From assembly GCA_963971405.1 (NCBI GenBank), contig OZ020489.1, positions 38,349,047 to 38,413,046 on the forward strand: DNA of 64,000 nucleotides, written 5' to 3'. Positions 23,513 through 36,306 of the stretch are shown here, one piece after another. A model generated the notes under the pieces. That model made no database searches. It saw nothing but the letters and a program-made list of their open reading frames with translations, and was not told the origin of the DNA. Both the position numbers and the translations under genes were made by a program. Origin of the DNA: Psococerastis gibbosa. Taxonomy: Eukaryota; Arthropoda; Insecta; Psocodea; Psocidae. How positions within the stretch are numbered: position 1 is the first letter of the stretch; the number at the start of each line of letters is the position of its first letter.

Positions 23513-25221
23513 CAGACATACACACATTAGATACACGGTATGATAGTTTGCTCGCTAGCTGACAAGATACATGATGGATCACTACATGAAAATAGGGGCT
23601 GATTTTCAGGCCAGCGGTGTCTAGCACATTGGCTGCCTTGGGTATCAGATATGAACGACAGTGTTGTTTCTTAAACGTTTCTAACTTGGTAAATTTTTGA
23701 GTCCATCGCTATCCCAAAACACCGAAATTTTCGTTAGAGTCCGCTCTATAATTCTATGATAAGATAAACATTGCAGTGTAGTTCAATATTGATCCACAGG
23801 GCATTTAAGGAAGGTCTGTTTGTACATCATACACGAGCTACACGGCTCCCCAGGAAACACACCTGTATATCATATATGATATACAGGTGACGTTGAGACA
23901 AGTTCCCAAAAACCTAACTGGCAGCCAATGTGCTAGGGAGCATCACTCAGTTGTCCTGCAGGTCTAGCTCGAAACATAAAAAGTAACTTATCCAGAAATA
24001 AGATTATATTATTCTAAATAAACCCAAATGAATGCTAATTGACTCATGAGAATAACAGTGGATATTTACATATTTAAAACAAATAGCCTATGTATTATGT
24101 CAGAAGGAATTACGGGACAAAGGGGACATGCTTTAACGAAAATAAACGAGAAATACAAACAAACGCTGTAGGTACTAGAACTAGGTAGTTCTGCCACTTT
24201 CTTTAAAACAGTGTGACGAACGTACTGACTAGCTTACAACGACGTTGTTTACTCTGTTAAATATTTTCGATTTAGCATATTAACTCATCCCGCGGTTGAC
24301 TCACGGTTGTGTGTTAACTTGGATAACATGTTTAACTATAGATAACTCGATAACACCAACATAACTCTTATTGTATGCAGTGAAGGTTATTTTTACTAAA
24401 AAATTACAGGACACGCGTTAAAAAATGAAAATCAATGAAATTCTTAAATAAAACCAACTTTTATTAACATTAATTTTTATACCTCGATCTAGGAGGGTGG
24501 GACAATTGCCACTGGCGTAAATAACGCGACGCAATAAAGGTGAAAATGGAAAAATAACGGGGAAAAAATATTTTTAAACGGATATGCTCTTAGTTGCTAT
24601 AATGAAATTAAGGTGACTGCTGAAAACTAATTAAAATATTTTTAGACTTGGAGGCAGGAGATTGGCATTTCGGCGAAAATTCCTCCGTACTTGAGTCCCA
24701 TATGGAGTCAATAATAATATAACGTAATTATTTTCAGCTTCAGAAGTTCCTCCCTTCATTAAGAGGATCAAAAAAGTCCCACATATTCCTCTCTAACAGG
24801 CAAACTTTTCACCGCAGCTATCTCATATTCAGAAATTCCACGAAAAGCTTTTGTATTGAAACCAAAATCGTCAACAGCTGAAGTTGATTCAAAATGAACA
24901 TGTTTCGAATAATTTTATCAAAATTTCCCAATCCCAATCATTTGCTGCCCGCTTTGTTATCAAGGGCTCTTGTCTTTTATTCGCTTTTGTTGAAAGTTTT
25001 CATGAGGGAGGGTTATTTTTCGTTAATAAAGAACCGAAACAATCGGTTACTGATGATAAATATCTTGTTTTTGTTGATGAGCACTCCGACTTCTTAATGT
25101 ACAATATATAAAAGCGAAGTAGTGGTTAGTTCCTGCCATTGTCCACATTTTTCGGAATTTTCTCATTCAGCTGGTTAGAATTTAATGCGCTGTTTTTATT
25201 GCTATTGATTTTTGTTTTTAT
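23513..25221. other. No recognisable gene
   Basis: AT-rich, with short frames only. CATATATGATATACAGGTG at 23870 forms a small palindrome. Confidence 0.5.
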
Positions 25222-25438
25222 TTTTCATCGCCTCCTTCAGCATTTCTGCTTTAACAACCCTGTCAGCCTGGCGCGGGGAGTGAGTCTGTTTATTAACTTG
25301 AGCCACCCTAAGGGCAGACTCGTTCACCTTGGGGAGAAAGGGAGTTGACTGACAGGGTGGACCTCCTGATTATAGTGGAACATAGTAAAGTCACACGATT
25401 GTTTCGGAGGTGACCAGGACTCGACACGACTGACTGCT
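25222..25438 (-). repeat. Dispersed repeat III, copy
   Basis: Reverse complement of the family at 42985 and 45000: GGAGGTGACCAGGACTCGAC, CAGGGTGGACCTCCTGATTA and CAGCATTTCTGCTTTAACAA. Confidence 0.75.
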
Positions 25439-25454
25439 ATGGTCTTAAATAAAT

Positions 25455-25830
25455 AAATAAATATAAATAATCAAGGACTTTTTGTTGTTTCTATTACCAA
25501 GCCAACCTAGTGGAGCTGTCCATTCTTACACATGCTAAGCATAGGCATGATTACCTATGTACAGGCTACAATAGTACACAGGTGTTTAAAATAAATAAAT
25601 AAGGAGTTTTTGTTCAACTACTAAGACAACCAGCCCAACTTAGCGGAGTTAGGGCTGTAAAGCCCTCTGTTACACTCAACTAGGAAGGCCGGGGCCCCCT
25701 GCTTTACATGCCCTCCGAAGCATTGCCAGAAAATGTAGCCAGTGTGGGACTCGAACCAACAACCTTTCGGGTGAAAGTCAGAGTCCGTACCACTACGCTA
25801 CATGTCATGACATGTCTTGGCGCGTTATCA
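25455..25830 (-). mobile_element. tRNA-derived SINE, long-tail subfamily
   Basis: Minus-strand copy with B box GGACTCGAACC (reversed) at 25747-25757 and anticodon-arm-like CTTTCGGGTGAAAG. Its 3' tail (CACAGGTGTTTAAAATAAAT and GCTAAGCATAGGCATG) is shared with the copy at 41160-41475. A piece of the short-tail subfamily abuts it at 25465-25515. Confidence 0.85.
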
Positions 25831-27105
25831 TGTTCCACCATGTTCCCCTGCCAACACTGTGCACACTACCAAGTTTGCCGCTGCTTGAAACACGCTCTGC
25901 TCTCACTGGATAAGGCCGTTGGCTTAATCCTAATGAATGACGTCATACGTTTCGTAGAGGGAACAAATTATTCTAGCTCTTACTGCTTTCCTATTTGCTG
26001 GATTAACTCCTGCGGGGGCCGCGGGCACAACATATGCGGGGGCTGTGTGTGCAAACGTTTAATTTCCCGCCAATTTCAAAACTTTGTTTTCAACTTCTAA
26101 TTTTTATATATTTATTTAAAAAAAAAAAAAAAACTCGTTTGTGTGGAATTTTAGACATTTTTGTGGGGGCCATGTGCTCATGGGTAAATTAATAAATAAT
26201 TATACACTCGAATTCGATCCAATATCTGTTGGACGAAGAAATATTGACTCGAAGAAATATTAGAGTGTACAGTATTGTATAATCCTTAATGACTGTGGTA
26301 TACGATGACATTATTATTGCTGTGTCTGTCCATTATTATCTCATAAATCAATCCTCTGCTTTAGGATAGGGAAAATCGAGGCAACCAAAATTTAATCCTA
26401 AGACAATTATTCACAATAGAACTTCATTACTCATAATGATCTATTACAGTACCTACTACTAATAATAATGTTGATAATTAGTAAATCATACACGGATTCA
26501 CCCATTCATCCGTCTGACACCGTAATATGCCAACCCCCATTCTACTTATAAACTTATTTTTAAGAAAACAAAAAATACCCCTTCTTTTCACAAAGTTTAA
26601 ATTACATCCCATCTGAAGAGCTTAGAAAAATTTCATCAGAAAACTTGGCGAGGGGCCTTATCATTTGACAAATGGCAGACGAAGCCGAGAAAGAGGTGGG
26701 AGGACAAATGGGACAATAGGGGCGTCTTCCAACGTATAGCTGTCCCCCTAAGCCCTAACCTCTTTCACCTTATTCCAATCCTTCATCCCCAGACTTGTAC
26801 CGTACAGCCTTTTGAGTTAAAATTCAGTCGTTCATTCACTATTACGATGATAAATTGATGTTTGAAGTTCATAATTTCGGATTCAGTCGACCAAAAGGAG
26901 ATATAAATGAATGGATGGGTGGTCAAAAACATGCTTGGCACCGTGTAGTTCCCCTATGGGCGTAAGGGTGGTGGAATCAGGCCCGGGGGAAAAAATTTTC
27001 ATTTCATGTCGTGATAATGAGATAGCCATTGTATTAGTGTCAGCGTGTAGAAACATATTGCTTTTGTTGGAATTATTGACTTCCAGCCAACTGTAGTCCG
27101 AGCTA
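25831..27105. other. No recognisable gene
   Basis: AT-rich sequence with an A-run near 26120. Frames are short and without recognisable domains. Confidence 0.5.
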
Positions 27106-27345
27106 TGTCATGCTTTCGCCGGTTTCATTACGTTAATATGGTAAGCTTGTCTCAGCTTGTCCATTATCGCTTGTAGCCGTTGTAGGATGACATCGAGAAC
27201 GTATACCAGTTTGCCAATGGCCAAAAGTTTATACGGAAACAATACAAATAATGCCCGAAATCCATGGGGTTGTAGGCATTGGGCAAGGGACCTATGGGCC
27301 AGTACGCCTGGGTCCATAAAAAAAGTCCTAAAACAACAACCTATA
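27106..27345 (-). repeat. Dispersed repeat V
   Basis: Shares TTATCGCTTGTAGCCG, TGACATCGAGAAC, TTTGCCAATGGCCAAAA and ATGCTTTCGCC with 55225-55420. Both keep the minus-strand frame LQAIMDK.RQAYH, hinting at an origin in a mobile-element protein that I do not recognise. Confidence 0.65.
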
Positions 27346-27574
27346 ACCATTCTGTACCCGTAAGTACCTAATAATATAGGCTACTGTTATGTGATCTGTT
27401 GCTGCTGAGCCTCCGAGATACAGTCGTAGAAGTCTACGCAGTTCCACTGAAGATGTGGACCGCAGATGTTGACGAAACGTCTTTCACAACGTCCACGGCC
27501 TATCCTCCCGGATTCTATTGCTTCATCACGTAATTGCGGCCGTGAGAGCCTTTGTAATTATATATCCAGAGAGT

Positions 27575-27778
27575 TCGCCATTATGGCAGCCACAAATTTC
27601 AACACAGACTGCTCATCTAGGAAAGTAATTAAAATGTTGAAGGTAACAAACAAGAGAACTAAGAGAAGATTTTTTTTCTAGAACCTTTTAATTTCGTTCT
27701 CAACGAAGATGTATATATAACCACTCAGCGATAGTGCCCTCCCGTCTCATTACTTTGCACTGTCATTTTTATTATTTT
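27575..27778 (+). repeat. Third copy of the 15.7-kb repeat
   Basis: Matches 15932-16130 through GACTGCTCATCTAGGAAAGT, AACAAGAGAACTAAGAGAAG and CTTTTAATTTCGTTCTCA. Confidence 0.75.
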
Positions 27779-28009
27779 TCAAGGACTTTCGGGTGGTTGC
27801 TTGCCACTAACAAACTATTATATTTTTTGCAGCAGGAAAGTGTGATGAACATGAGTTTATTTTATACTTCATTTGTATAAAAGAAGGATGGGTTTAAGTA
27901 AACAAGTAGAGTCACAGGGTTGCAGTCTGTTGGCATTATGTTTGACTCTGATTTTCTCTATCCCCAAATTTGAAGGATATATACTTTTTTTTTAAAGGTT
28001 AAATTGCAT

Positions 28010-28345
28010 ACAATAAATTTAATGAATATATCCGACTAACCTCTTCAATCGTCTCACTAAGTCACCTGATAGCAAGGGTGGATCCAGCCGAAAATTTAGG
28101 GGGGTCACAAGTTTTTTGTAAGGTTAAAAGATAATTTTTTAGGTTGAAAAGTAGGGTTTTATTATTATTATTATTTTGTACTAGGTATCTTATGAATTTA
28201 CTATGAATTTACTCATTTAGGGGGGGGGGGGTGGATCCGCCACGGCCTGATAGGTACTTGTGTCGAGTTACGACACGTCTCTGTCCGCAAGGTGGGACTC
28301 GTACAAACACAAGCACGCTACCACCTTGCTACCGAAGTCGAGGAT
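28010..28345 (-). repeat. SINE-like repeat II carrying a MITE
   Basis: Repeat II (AATGAATATATCCGACTAAC to CACGCTACCACCTTGC) is split by the hAT MITE at 28073-28245. Confidence 0.7.
28073..28245. mobile_element. hAT-type MITE, 173 bp
   Basis: Ends CAAGGGTGGATCCAGCC and GTGGATCCGCCACGG, with a perfect 8-bp duplication CCTGATAG at 28065-28072 and 28246-28253. Relatives are at 41531-41706 and 43445-43652. Confidence 0.92.
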
Positions 28346-28659
28346 GTTCTTCTTCTATTGATAAAGGTTAATGGCAATGGTCTAATACTATTTAACAAAG
28401 GGTTAGTTGCACTTACATTGCCTGTTGTGTTTATAGTTATTAGAGGCATGGGCCTCATAGTCACTGAACAATTAGGGCGGAGCCCATTGTCAGAGGAAGG
28501 GGGCGACGTTTCGGGAGTGGGTGCTGCTCCCATCATCAGGCTAAGTCCTGAGAAGAACAGATGACAACAGGCAATGTAAGTCCAACTAATGCTGTGTTTA
28601 ATTATTGTAATTATTTTTTATTTATAATTTTATTAATTGTTCTTCTTCTGTCGGTGAGC

Positions 28660-28920
28660 CTTCAGTCCTTATATCTTTCTTTGTGATATTACAAGCAGAA
28701 GGCGATACTTTTGGTTCCTCATCACATGGCCGAAGTATGTTAGTTTCCATTTCCTATCCGTCAGCAGCAACTCGACATCTGCATCCATTCGCCTCAGGAC
28801 CTCAGCCTTAGGGACGAGATCTCCCCAGGATAGGTGCATGCAGCATTCGTCATTCTGTGTGTACACCCACATTTCAAATGCACTGATTCTGTTCTCCAAA
28901 CAAGCTATGTCTCAGGCTAA
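28660..28920 (-). pseudogene. LINE reverse transcriptase 3' fragment
   Basis: Minus-strand frame with ISAFEMWVY, LVPKAEVLRRMDADVELLL and KLTYFGHVMRNQKYRLL, the 'AFEmW.yRrmLri.W.d...N..vl' to 'yfGHvmR...' tail of LINE reverse transcriptases. The middle is frameshifted. The downstream tail matches 48372-48480. Confidence 0.85.
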
Positions 28921-29287
28921 AACATGCTACGCCTGCTGACGAGGTAGACGAGTTTTGGAAGTAGTTAGACGTCATTGATGGCTGGGTTCTTCAGCGGCAG
29001 GTAGGGTACCGTACTTAAATCCCAGGCTTCGCGTGGGGCTTCAAGTTTGAGTTTGCAAAGTTGTGAGGTTTAGGAGGACTTTGCTGGTAAGTTTTTGGAG
29101 CTCTCGGTGGAGAGCGATAATGACAGCACCGCAGGGTTTGTTTTCAAACTGAAGTAGTGGTACTGGTGTTCCTTTGATACACTTATATACGGTACTTTGA
29201 CACAAAGAAGATCAAACTGTGTAGGGCGGGGGGGGGGGGGCATGATGAATTAAAGCACCATTCGCTCCCATTACATACAACCGCAAC

Positions 29288-29705
29288 CAGGGACGCCGAG
29301 TTTTAAAAATGCGGGGGGCGGGGGGGGGGGGCAAGAATTCGGTACTCTGGAAATTATTAAGAAAATGCATTGGTTACTTAAAATAACTATAATGCAGAAA
29401 ACGTTGACCGACGTACACTCGCTCTTTCTATAAAATTAATGACTAAAGCGTTTATATAAAAACTCATTCGAAAGTTGGCTATACGAACAAAATTGGCGCG
29501 AAAGTTTCTAAAAGTTGGTGCGGTGCAATTGCCAAATTATGTGATTCATTTTTATCTTAATGTTTGAAATATTAAGGGAGACAGATAAATAAACTGCACT
29601 AAGGGTTCTTTGCTTCTGGGGGGGGGGGGGGGCGCTGCCCCCAAACACTAGTCTGCGGGGCAAGATGGACCGTGCCCCCCCCCCCCCCCCAAGTCGGCGT
29701 CCCTG
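29288..29705. mobile_element. hAT-type MITE, 418 bp, inverted relative of 7498-7895
   Basis: Ends CAGGGACGCCGAGTTTT and AAGTCGGCGTCCCTG; flanks ACCGCAAC and ACCACAAC agree at seven of eight. The body matches the 7498 element in reverse through GTACACTCGCTCTTTCTATA and GTTGGCTATACGAACAAAAT. The homopolymer runs (up to about 16) differ in length. Confidence 0.9.
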
Positions 29706-30039
29706 ACCACAACCATGGCTGGACGGTTCAAAAGAAAAATAGGACTTCCTTGTTAATATGCCTACTTATTGTTTACAACTGGGGGGGGGGAGTCAAAGGT
29801 GGCATTTCGGAATCCTTGGAGCATAGGCGTGTTGTGTTTGTTGATAGGGGAGGACATTAAAACTATACCTCTAATGTCCAGTGAAGGCTTCGTTTGTTAT
29901 AGACCGTAGAGGGAAAGGGGCCGCGCCCCGACCTAGGGAGACCTGCGCGGGTAGTGCCATCTTAATTGACATAAATATACCTGTGGACCTACTCTGCCGT
30001 TTAGTATTAACTTATTCTTGGGGCTTTTTATTTATGTAT

Positions 30040-30300
30040 ACACCACCATTTCAACAAGACGGGGCAAATGGATGGGTCATATTCTGAGACACGAAGAGCT
30101 CCTCAAGAACATAATTGAGGGTATGGTTGAAAGCGCCAACTCAAGGGGAGGAAGGGAGGAGGAGTACCTAGAGGACGTCATGAAGGACCTAGGGTGCGCC
30201 ACTTACAAAGAACTGAAAGGGACCGCACAAAACAGACAAGAGTGGAGGAGAAAAATACAACATTCGCTGCACACCAATTACTAGATTGCAACTCAAGAAG
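30040..30300 (+). pseudogene. LINE reverse transcriptase 3' fragment
   Basis: The best preserved LINE tail of its family: KWMGHILRHEELLKNIIEGM, EEEYLEDVMKDLGCATYKEL and NRQEWRRKIQHSL, followed by a stop and an AAGAAGAAGA tail. It lacks all upstream domains. Confidence 0.85.
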
Positions 30301-30599
30301 AAGATGTACATGCGTATACTCCAAAGTGCAAAGTAGCTGTTTCAGATTTCGGATACAAAACTCAATATTAAAATTAATGAGATCCCAGACTTTCGAAAAA
30401 CATAGGTTTCGGAAATTAAGCTTTGATATGGTAGGCCTAGTTGAAACATGTTCTTGTAATGAGGGGGGCACAGGGATCTCCCTGTGGGGGCACTCATTCA
30501 AAATTAGGTTCGAAATTATAAGTTTCACGTATTCTTCGTTAATAAATCTCACATAGGCTAGATGAAAACAATGGACAATGAGCAGCCTAATCAGCCTAA

Positions 30600-30980
30600 T
30601 TTTTTATTGTGATAAAAAGATTATTCGTATACAAACAATGAATGTATCCGAATAACCTCTTCAGTCGTCTCTGTAGGCAATACCTTTGTTGAGCTACGAC
30701 AAGTCACCGATCGCATGATGTGTAGAGACTCGCACAAATACGAACAAGCTACCACTATGCCATCAAAGGCCGTCATACTATAGATCTTCTACTTCTGGCT
30801 CTACAGCCCTTGATGAGCTTTGGCCTGCTCGACAACACTCCTCCAGTCATCTCGGTATTGCACAACGCTCCACCATCTACAGACTCCCAACTAGCGAAGG
30901 TCAGTTTCTAACTCAACCTTCCAGCGATTTCAAGGACGTCCCGCCAGTCGTCTTCTTGTCATGCTTGCATTGTACATACT
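30600..30980 (-). repeat. SINE-like repeat II and an adjoining older repeat
   Basis: 30600-30780 is repeat II (AATGAATGTATCCGAATAAC to CAAGCTACCACTATGCC). 30800-30980 holds CTACAGCCCTTGATGAGCTT TGGCCTGCTC, the family also seen at 9765 and 10853. Confidence 0.6.
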
Positions 30981-31328
30981 ATACATAGGTAATTCAAAAT
31001 GTAAGGGAACATTTTGTCAGTTGTCTGAGACCTCAATAAAAACTCTGGGATCCCCGGGAAATTTTAATAAATAAAAATAATGAAGGTGTGACGCGTCACC
31101 TGCTTCTCCCTTTCGGTTAGCCCATAATGAATTCAGTGGTCCTATGTCGTTAGGGGTGATTTTCAAATTATAATGTGTCACACTCGTCAGCGCGGAATGG
31201 AAAAGGAACGCGAATTTTCAACTTGTCAAAAATCCAATTTTCCGGCTATCTGAATTACCTCATCCGCCTATTCCAGTATTCCACCATCACATCGTCCTGC
31301 AGCCCGACCATGGCGACTTTAATACCGG

Positions 31329-31613
31329 TAGTCAAGTTAAAACATGTCAAAAGGAATAACTGCACATACAATCAGTATCAATCGATAACTCGCTTGTGTC
31401 AGTAATCACAAGTACCGTAACTGTTGTCATTTTATACAATTTTACTATTTCAATATTATAGTGAGTCGTGCCGTGCCCCCCCCCCCCCTCTTAGTCTACC
31501 AGAACTTCAATTCACTACGCACACGGGCGCCCGTCTCTTCAAGAAGGCACCAAAGTAGTAAGTTTTGGGAACAGCAACACCCCCTCAGCTAGGCACACCA
31601 AGCACACCCACTA
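31329..31613 (+). repeat. 5' LTR of the BEL/Pao element
   Basis: 285 bp starting TAGTCAAG and ending CCCACTA. TAGT and ACTA form a 4-bp inverted repeat at the ends, instead of the usual TG/CA. From 31337 on it matches the 3' LTR base for base, including a run of 13 C. It lacks four bases (ATTA) present near the start of the 3' copy. A possible primer-binding site beginning TGGTCCGTCC lies at 31618, five bases after the LTR; the tRNA was not identified. Confidence 0.88.
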
Positions 31614-31979
31614 TAATTGGTCCGTCCAAGCCTCTACCTGTTTATACCTAATTTGGATTTCCACTAAAATAGTGTGCAGTTTTTTTTTTTGTTTTTCTCC
31701 CTGTTTCTCATTGTCTCTCTATACTGTATGTATACATACATAGGCCTATACTGATTTCTGTGACTGCATCTACTAAATACCGTGTAGGCTACCGTACTTA
31801 TTTATTTCAGATATCTAGAAGAAGGTATCCTACAATCATCTGCTGTGAAAAAACCGTTACAATTTATTTGATTTACTTAATAAATTTTCCTTGTTAATGC
31901 TAGTTCCGTCCTGATCAACTTGGTTCAAACCGCCAACTCTCTATAATCTCTCTACTGTTTAATTATATTTACTGTAATC

Positions 31980-32534
31980 ATGGCAGACCAACAGCTTTTA
32001 GATAGTTTAGAAGTGAAAAAAGACAAATTAAAGAATCTTTTTTCTCGTTTAAATCTAATTTTAGACATATGCAAAGGTTACGGAAAATCCAAGCTCACAC
32101 TGCTTAGCTCTAAGAAACACTTCGCTTTGAATATACGGAGTGAAGTCACGGTATTAGAAGACGAAATGAGAGATCTTATTATTATGCTTCCAGATAAAGA
32201 GAAAAATGATAATTTTGCTTATGTATCAAAATGTTCTTCACAATTTGACCAACTTTTAGAAGCAATTGATGTTCTTCACTCGGAAGCACTTGACTTTTCC
32301 CAAAGCCAAACTGCTCTGCAGACGCAACCTAAAAGCAATGTTCCTCAACATTCAGTACAACTTCCTAGTATTACAATCAAACCGTTTACTAATGAGTTAT
32401 TAGATTTTCCACGATTTATTCGTTTATTTGAAGCCATTTATGATAAGCATCCGTTACTTTCAGGTACGGAAAAGTTTTTTTATCTTCAGTCATTGCTGCA
32501 GGGAGAGTCTCTCGCACTAATTAATACATTTTAA
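31980..32534 (+). pseudogene. BEL/Pao gag N-terminal part, up to a frameshift
   Basis: Open frame of 184 residues starting MADQQLLDSLEVKKDK, with a helical, probably coiled-coil N-terminal part. A segment near residues 130-180 (KPFTNELLDFPRFIRLF ... GTEKFFYLQSLLQGES) resembles the DUF1759-type gag domain of BEL/Pao elements. The frame ends at a TAA, but the downstream frame (from about 32530, shifted) continues the same domain without an ATG. The break is therefore a small indel in a formerly continuous gag-pol frame. The ATG at 31980 follows the LTR by about 370 bases. Confidence 0.85.
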
Positions 32535-32535
32535 A

Positions 32536-34260
32536 TTCAGCCCAAGGCTATATGCATTAAAAGCACTTAAGGATCGTTTTCAGTGTCCGAGAGCCTTAGC
32601 TGCTAAAATAACTAAAGAAATTTTAAATTTCAGTCCATCAAAAAGGCCTACTTCTGAGTCTTTAAAAAATTTTCTCCAAATTTTTAATGACCACGTTACA
32701 ACTTTGAAATCGATTCCAGGAATTACCGATCTTGGTGATTTTTTACTGCTCACTATTGCTTCTAGGGGACTCGACCCGTTGACGAGAAAATTATTTGAGT
32801 CAAAAATGTCAGAAAAATCGAGTCAAAAAATGCCTACCTACTCTGAATTAATCGATTTTGTGAATAGACAATTGTCCACTTCTGAATTACTTTCAGCTGA
32901 TTCTTCCCCGCCTAGTTTTGACAATGTTAAACATAGTCAAAATAATTATTTTAATAAAACATATGAAAAGTTTAATTCTGCGCAGCCAAGTCTGCACGTG
33001 CAAAGCCCGAGTGATTCTGGTAACTCAGAGGTGCGGATTCAACGTGCAAATGCCTGCAACGTTTCATTACCTGCTCGTTCTAATGCAAATACTAATGCCA
33101 CTTCTGATAATAATAATTCAAATTATTGTTTATTTTGTAGTGAGTCTACCAACCATAGGATTGGTCGTTGTAATCATTTTTTGAAGTTAGATTTAAAACA
33201 ACGAAAAGACTGGGTTACAAAAAATAACCGATGTGGAATCTGCTTATCTGATAAACATACTGCTAACTGTCCAAGCACTAAGTCTTGTTATCACTGCACT
33301 TCTAAATTTCATAATTCTCTGCTTTGTGGTTCAAAACCAATTTCTGCTTCTGCCACAAAAAATTCTGCTCAAGGGTCTAGTCAAAACCGGGCTCTTGCCT
33401 GCACAGTTTCTGAAAAGAATACCTCGCTTCAAGTGGTATTCGGCTCTTTTCAGGCTGTAGTTTCTGGTCCGAATGGCAAAAGCCAACTGTTACGCTGCAT
33501 AACAGACACCGGCTCTGTTAGAAATCTGATTACAATGAATGCTGTACGCGCGCTAGGTATCCCATTGTCTCCTGAAAAAACTGAACTTTCGGGGGTAGGC
33601 GACCAAAAGGTGATGTCGCTAGGATCTGCTTGCCTAACGCTAAAATCCCGCTATAATCCCGAATTTACAATGAAAATAGACGCATGTGTAATGAATAAAA
33701 TTACTAATGATCTTTTTCCAATCAAATTAAATTCTAAATTAGAAAACATTCTGTCAAAGTTTAATCTAGCTGATACTGATTTATTCACAGCTGTTAAACC
33801 CGCTCCTGTAGATATCCTACTATCGGTCCAAGAAACCATGGGTCTGCTTGCTTGCAGCGAGAAGCCGGAACCTGTCATTGATTTTAATTACTGTTTGCAA
33901 TATATGGAAAATAAACAACCATGTATTGTGTCTGGCCCCATGGGAGCTATTATTTTCGGAAAATTAGAATCATTAAATAATTGTAATAACTGCTTACTTT
34001 GTTCTGATTGTAAAAACGCCGCCTCTGATATAAAAGATTTTTTCCATAATGAGTTAATTCCGGAAGAAAATTTTAACACTTGTGTTTTGGATGAAAATGA
34101 AAAATATGCAGAAACTCAATTTCAGGAAACCCACTCCAGAAAGGTAAATGGACAATTTATGGTGAAATTGCCATTTAAACCGGACTTTCCTAAACTGGGT
34201 AACAACCGTACGAAAGCCATCGCCTGTTATTATAGTCTAGAAAAAAGGCTTTCGAATTGA
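32536..34260 (+). pseudogene. BEL/Pao gag zinc knuckles and aspartic protease
   Basis: Continues gag after the frameshift. Counting from the first Met at 32704, residues about 141-205 carry a cysteine- and histidine-rich region (CLFC, CGIC, CYHC, each with later His and Cys) typical of nucleocapsid zinc knuckles. The aspartic protease active site DTGSVRNLI is at about residue 267, followed by the domain normally seen upstream of BEL reverse transcriptase. The frame stops at TGA (34258-34260), but the same frame resumes immediately, so this is a nonsense break within the polyprotein. Confidence 0.88.
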
Positions 34261-34671
34261 TCTGACTATTCTTTGTATCAAACTGTTCTGCAAGATTTTT
34301 TTAATAAAAAAGAAATCATCCCGTCTACACTTCAGAATAATTATATTCTCCATCAGCACATTGTTATAAAACAATCAAACCAAAAAGCGAAAATTGTATT
34401 TAACCCAGCTGTCAAGTCACCTGTCTATTCTTTAAATGATACTTTGATTTGTGGTCCGAAACTACAAAGAGATCTCAGTCACGTGATTATTTCAGCTAGA
34501 GGCGAGCCTATCGCTTTAGCCTGCGATATTGACAACTTTTATAGATCAATTGCTATTCACCCTGATGACGCCGAAAAATTGCATATATTTGCTCGATTAG
34601 ATAGCGATGGTAATGTCAGTCAACACGGTGAAATAACCGAATGTCAAATAATGCACCTATGTTATGGTTGA
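34261..34671 (+). pseudogene. BEL/Pao reverse transcriptase, N-terminal part
   Basis: In-frame continuation after the TGA. It encodes the fingers and palm of the reverse transcriptase, including KIVFNPAVKS, a primer-binding block, and ACDIDNFYRSIAIHPDD, which carries the first catalytic Asp. It ends at a second in-frame TGA (34669-34671) just before the SPAPFLA block. Both breaks are single stops with no shift of frame. Confidence 0.86.
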
Positions 34672-36306
34672 TCCCCCGCACCATTCTTGGCACTAAGATG
34701 CATTCTACAATTATGTAAAGAAAATGAATTAAATTTTCCAGCAGCTACTCGTATTTTAGCAAAGTTTCGTTACATTGACGATATTTTCTTCTCTGCTTCT
34801 GATATTCAAACATGTAAACAAATGAAAAAAGATTTATGCTCCATTCTAAGCCAAGGTCAATTTACTTTAAGTAAGTTTGTATCTTCTCATTCCAAAGAAC
34901 TCAACTTAGGATCCGCACCTGTTTCAGTTCGTTTCAGCGATAGTAATATTACCCCAATTCTTGGTTGTCTTTGGGATCCGGAAAATGATGTTTTTAAATT
35001 TGAATTCACCGAGTTCAAAGGTCCAGTTACAAAACGTACATGCACCAGTTCTCTAGCAAAATGTTACGATCCTCAAGGAATGATCGCACCTGTTTTGTTT
35101 TATCTTAAGCGATTTGTCCAACTTTGCTGGCATAATCACGCTAATTTAGGATGGGATAAGGAATTACCCCCTGACTCAGCAAAAGAATGGATTGATTTCA
35201 CCAATCAAATGCCAGTTTTAACTGAAATATCTATACCACGATATTGTACTATACCTAACTGTAAACAATACCTATGTGTATTTAGCGATGCTTCTAGCTC
35301 TGGAATAGCTAGCGCAGCCTATGTTGTTACTGCTACTCCAGGTAATCAGCCCAATTTATCTAGGTTGATTTATTCAAAAACTAAACTTGCCCCCCTGCGA
35401 ACTGTTAGAACAATTCCACAATTGGAACTTTCAGGTATCGAACTAAGCGCTAAAATAATAAAATGGTTATTAGATGGTGACTTACCATTTAAATTCGAAG
35501 CAATTTATGGCTTTGCCGACTCTATGATTGCACTAGCCTACTTAAAAATACCTTTGTGTAAACTCAAAGTTTACGTAGCCAATAGAGTTTCTTCTATTCA
35601 CAACTTAACCTCGAAATCTAAAGTTGAATGGCTCTACTGCAGCACTACCGACAACCCAAGTGATCTACCGAGCCGAGGTATAACACCAAATAAATTGATA
35701 AATAACGAATTTTGGTTCACAGGTCCAGAATTTCTAAAGTATGATTTCCCGCCTTCTGATAATCTGCCTCCAGTTCCTGATCAAGAAAATCTACCTGACG
35801 TCATAGAACCCATTCTACTCGTACCTGCTTTTGAACCTGAACCTAATTTAATTGTAAAATTATCTCAGGATTCTTCTAATTTTTGCCACTTGCAACGCAT
35901 TGTTGGCTATGTTCTAAGATTCGTAAATAACTGTCGCCATAAAAAATTTAAACGCAAAATAGGTTTTGTATTAACATTACCGGAGCTTTATTCAGCCACC
36001 CTTTTCATAGTAAAACATGTCCAAAATTACTATTTCTACAAGGTAACCAATCTGATTAAAAACCGAAAAAATTCTTGTCCAAAACATTTACTCTCTCTTT
36101 CCCCGTTCATTGACCCGTCTGGGCTTCTTAGAGTCGGAGGGAGACTTCAAAATGCAAAAATTAATTATGAAGCAAAACATCCTCTTATTCTACCAAAGGA
36201 TTGTAACCTGTCAAAAATACTGTGCAGGTATTATCACTCACTATCAGCTCATGGTGGTTCTAACTTAAGTATAAGCCTACTACGACAAAAATTTTGGATT
36301 GTATAG
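34672..36306 (+). pseudogene. BEL/Pao reverse transcriptase C-terminal part, RNase H and integrase zinc domain
   Basis: Holds the polymerase motif YIDD near residue 29 from the Met at 34687, so both catalytic Asp are present. RNase H follows, with FSDASSSG near residue 199, ELSGIELSAK and GFADS as metal-binding positions. The end is the integrase zinc-binding domain (HPLILPKD, then H..H in RYYHSLSAHGG). It stops at TAG (36304-36306), in frame with the integrase that follows. The 539-residue open part shows that apart from single stops the element is well preserved. Confidence 0.9.

Noticed and set aside
25708-26100. 130-codon plus-strand frame
   Set aside because: Its first half is the antisense of a tRNA-derived SINE.
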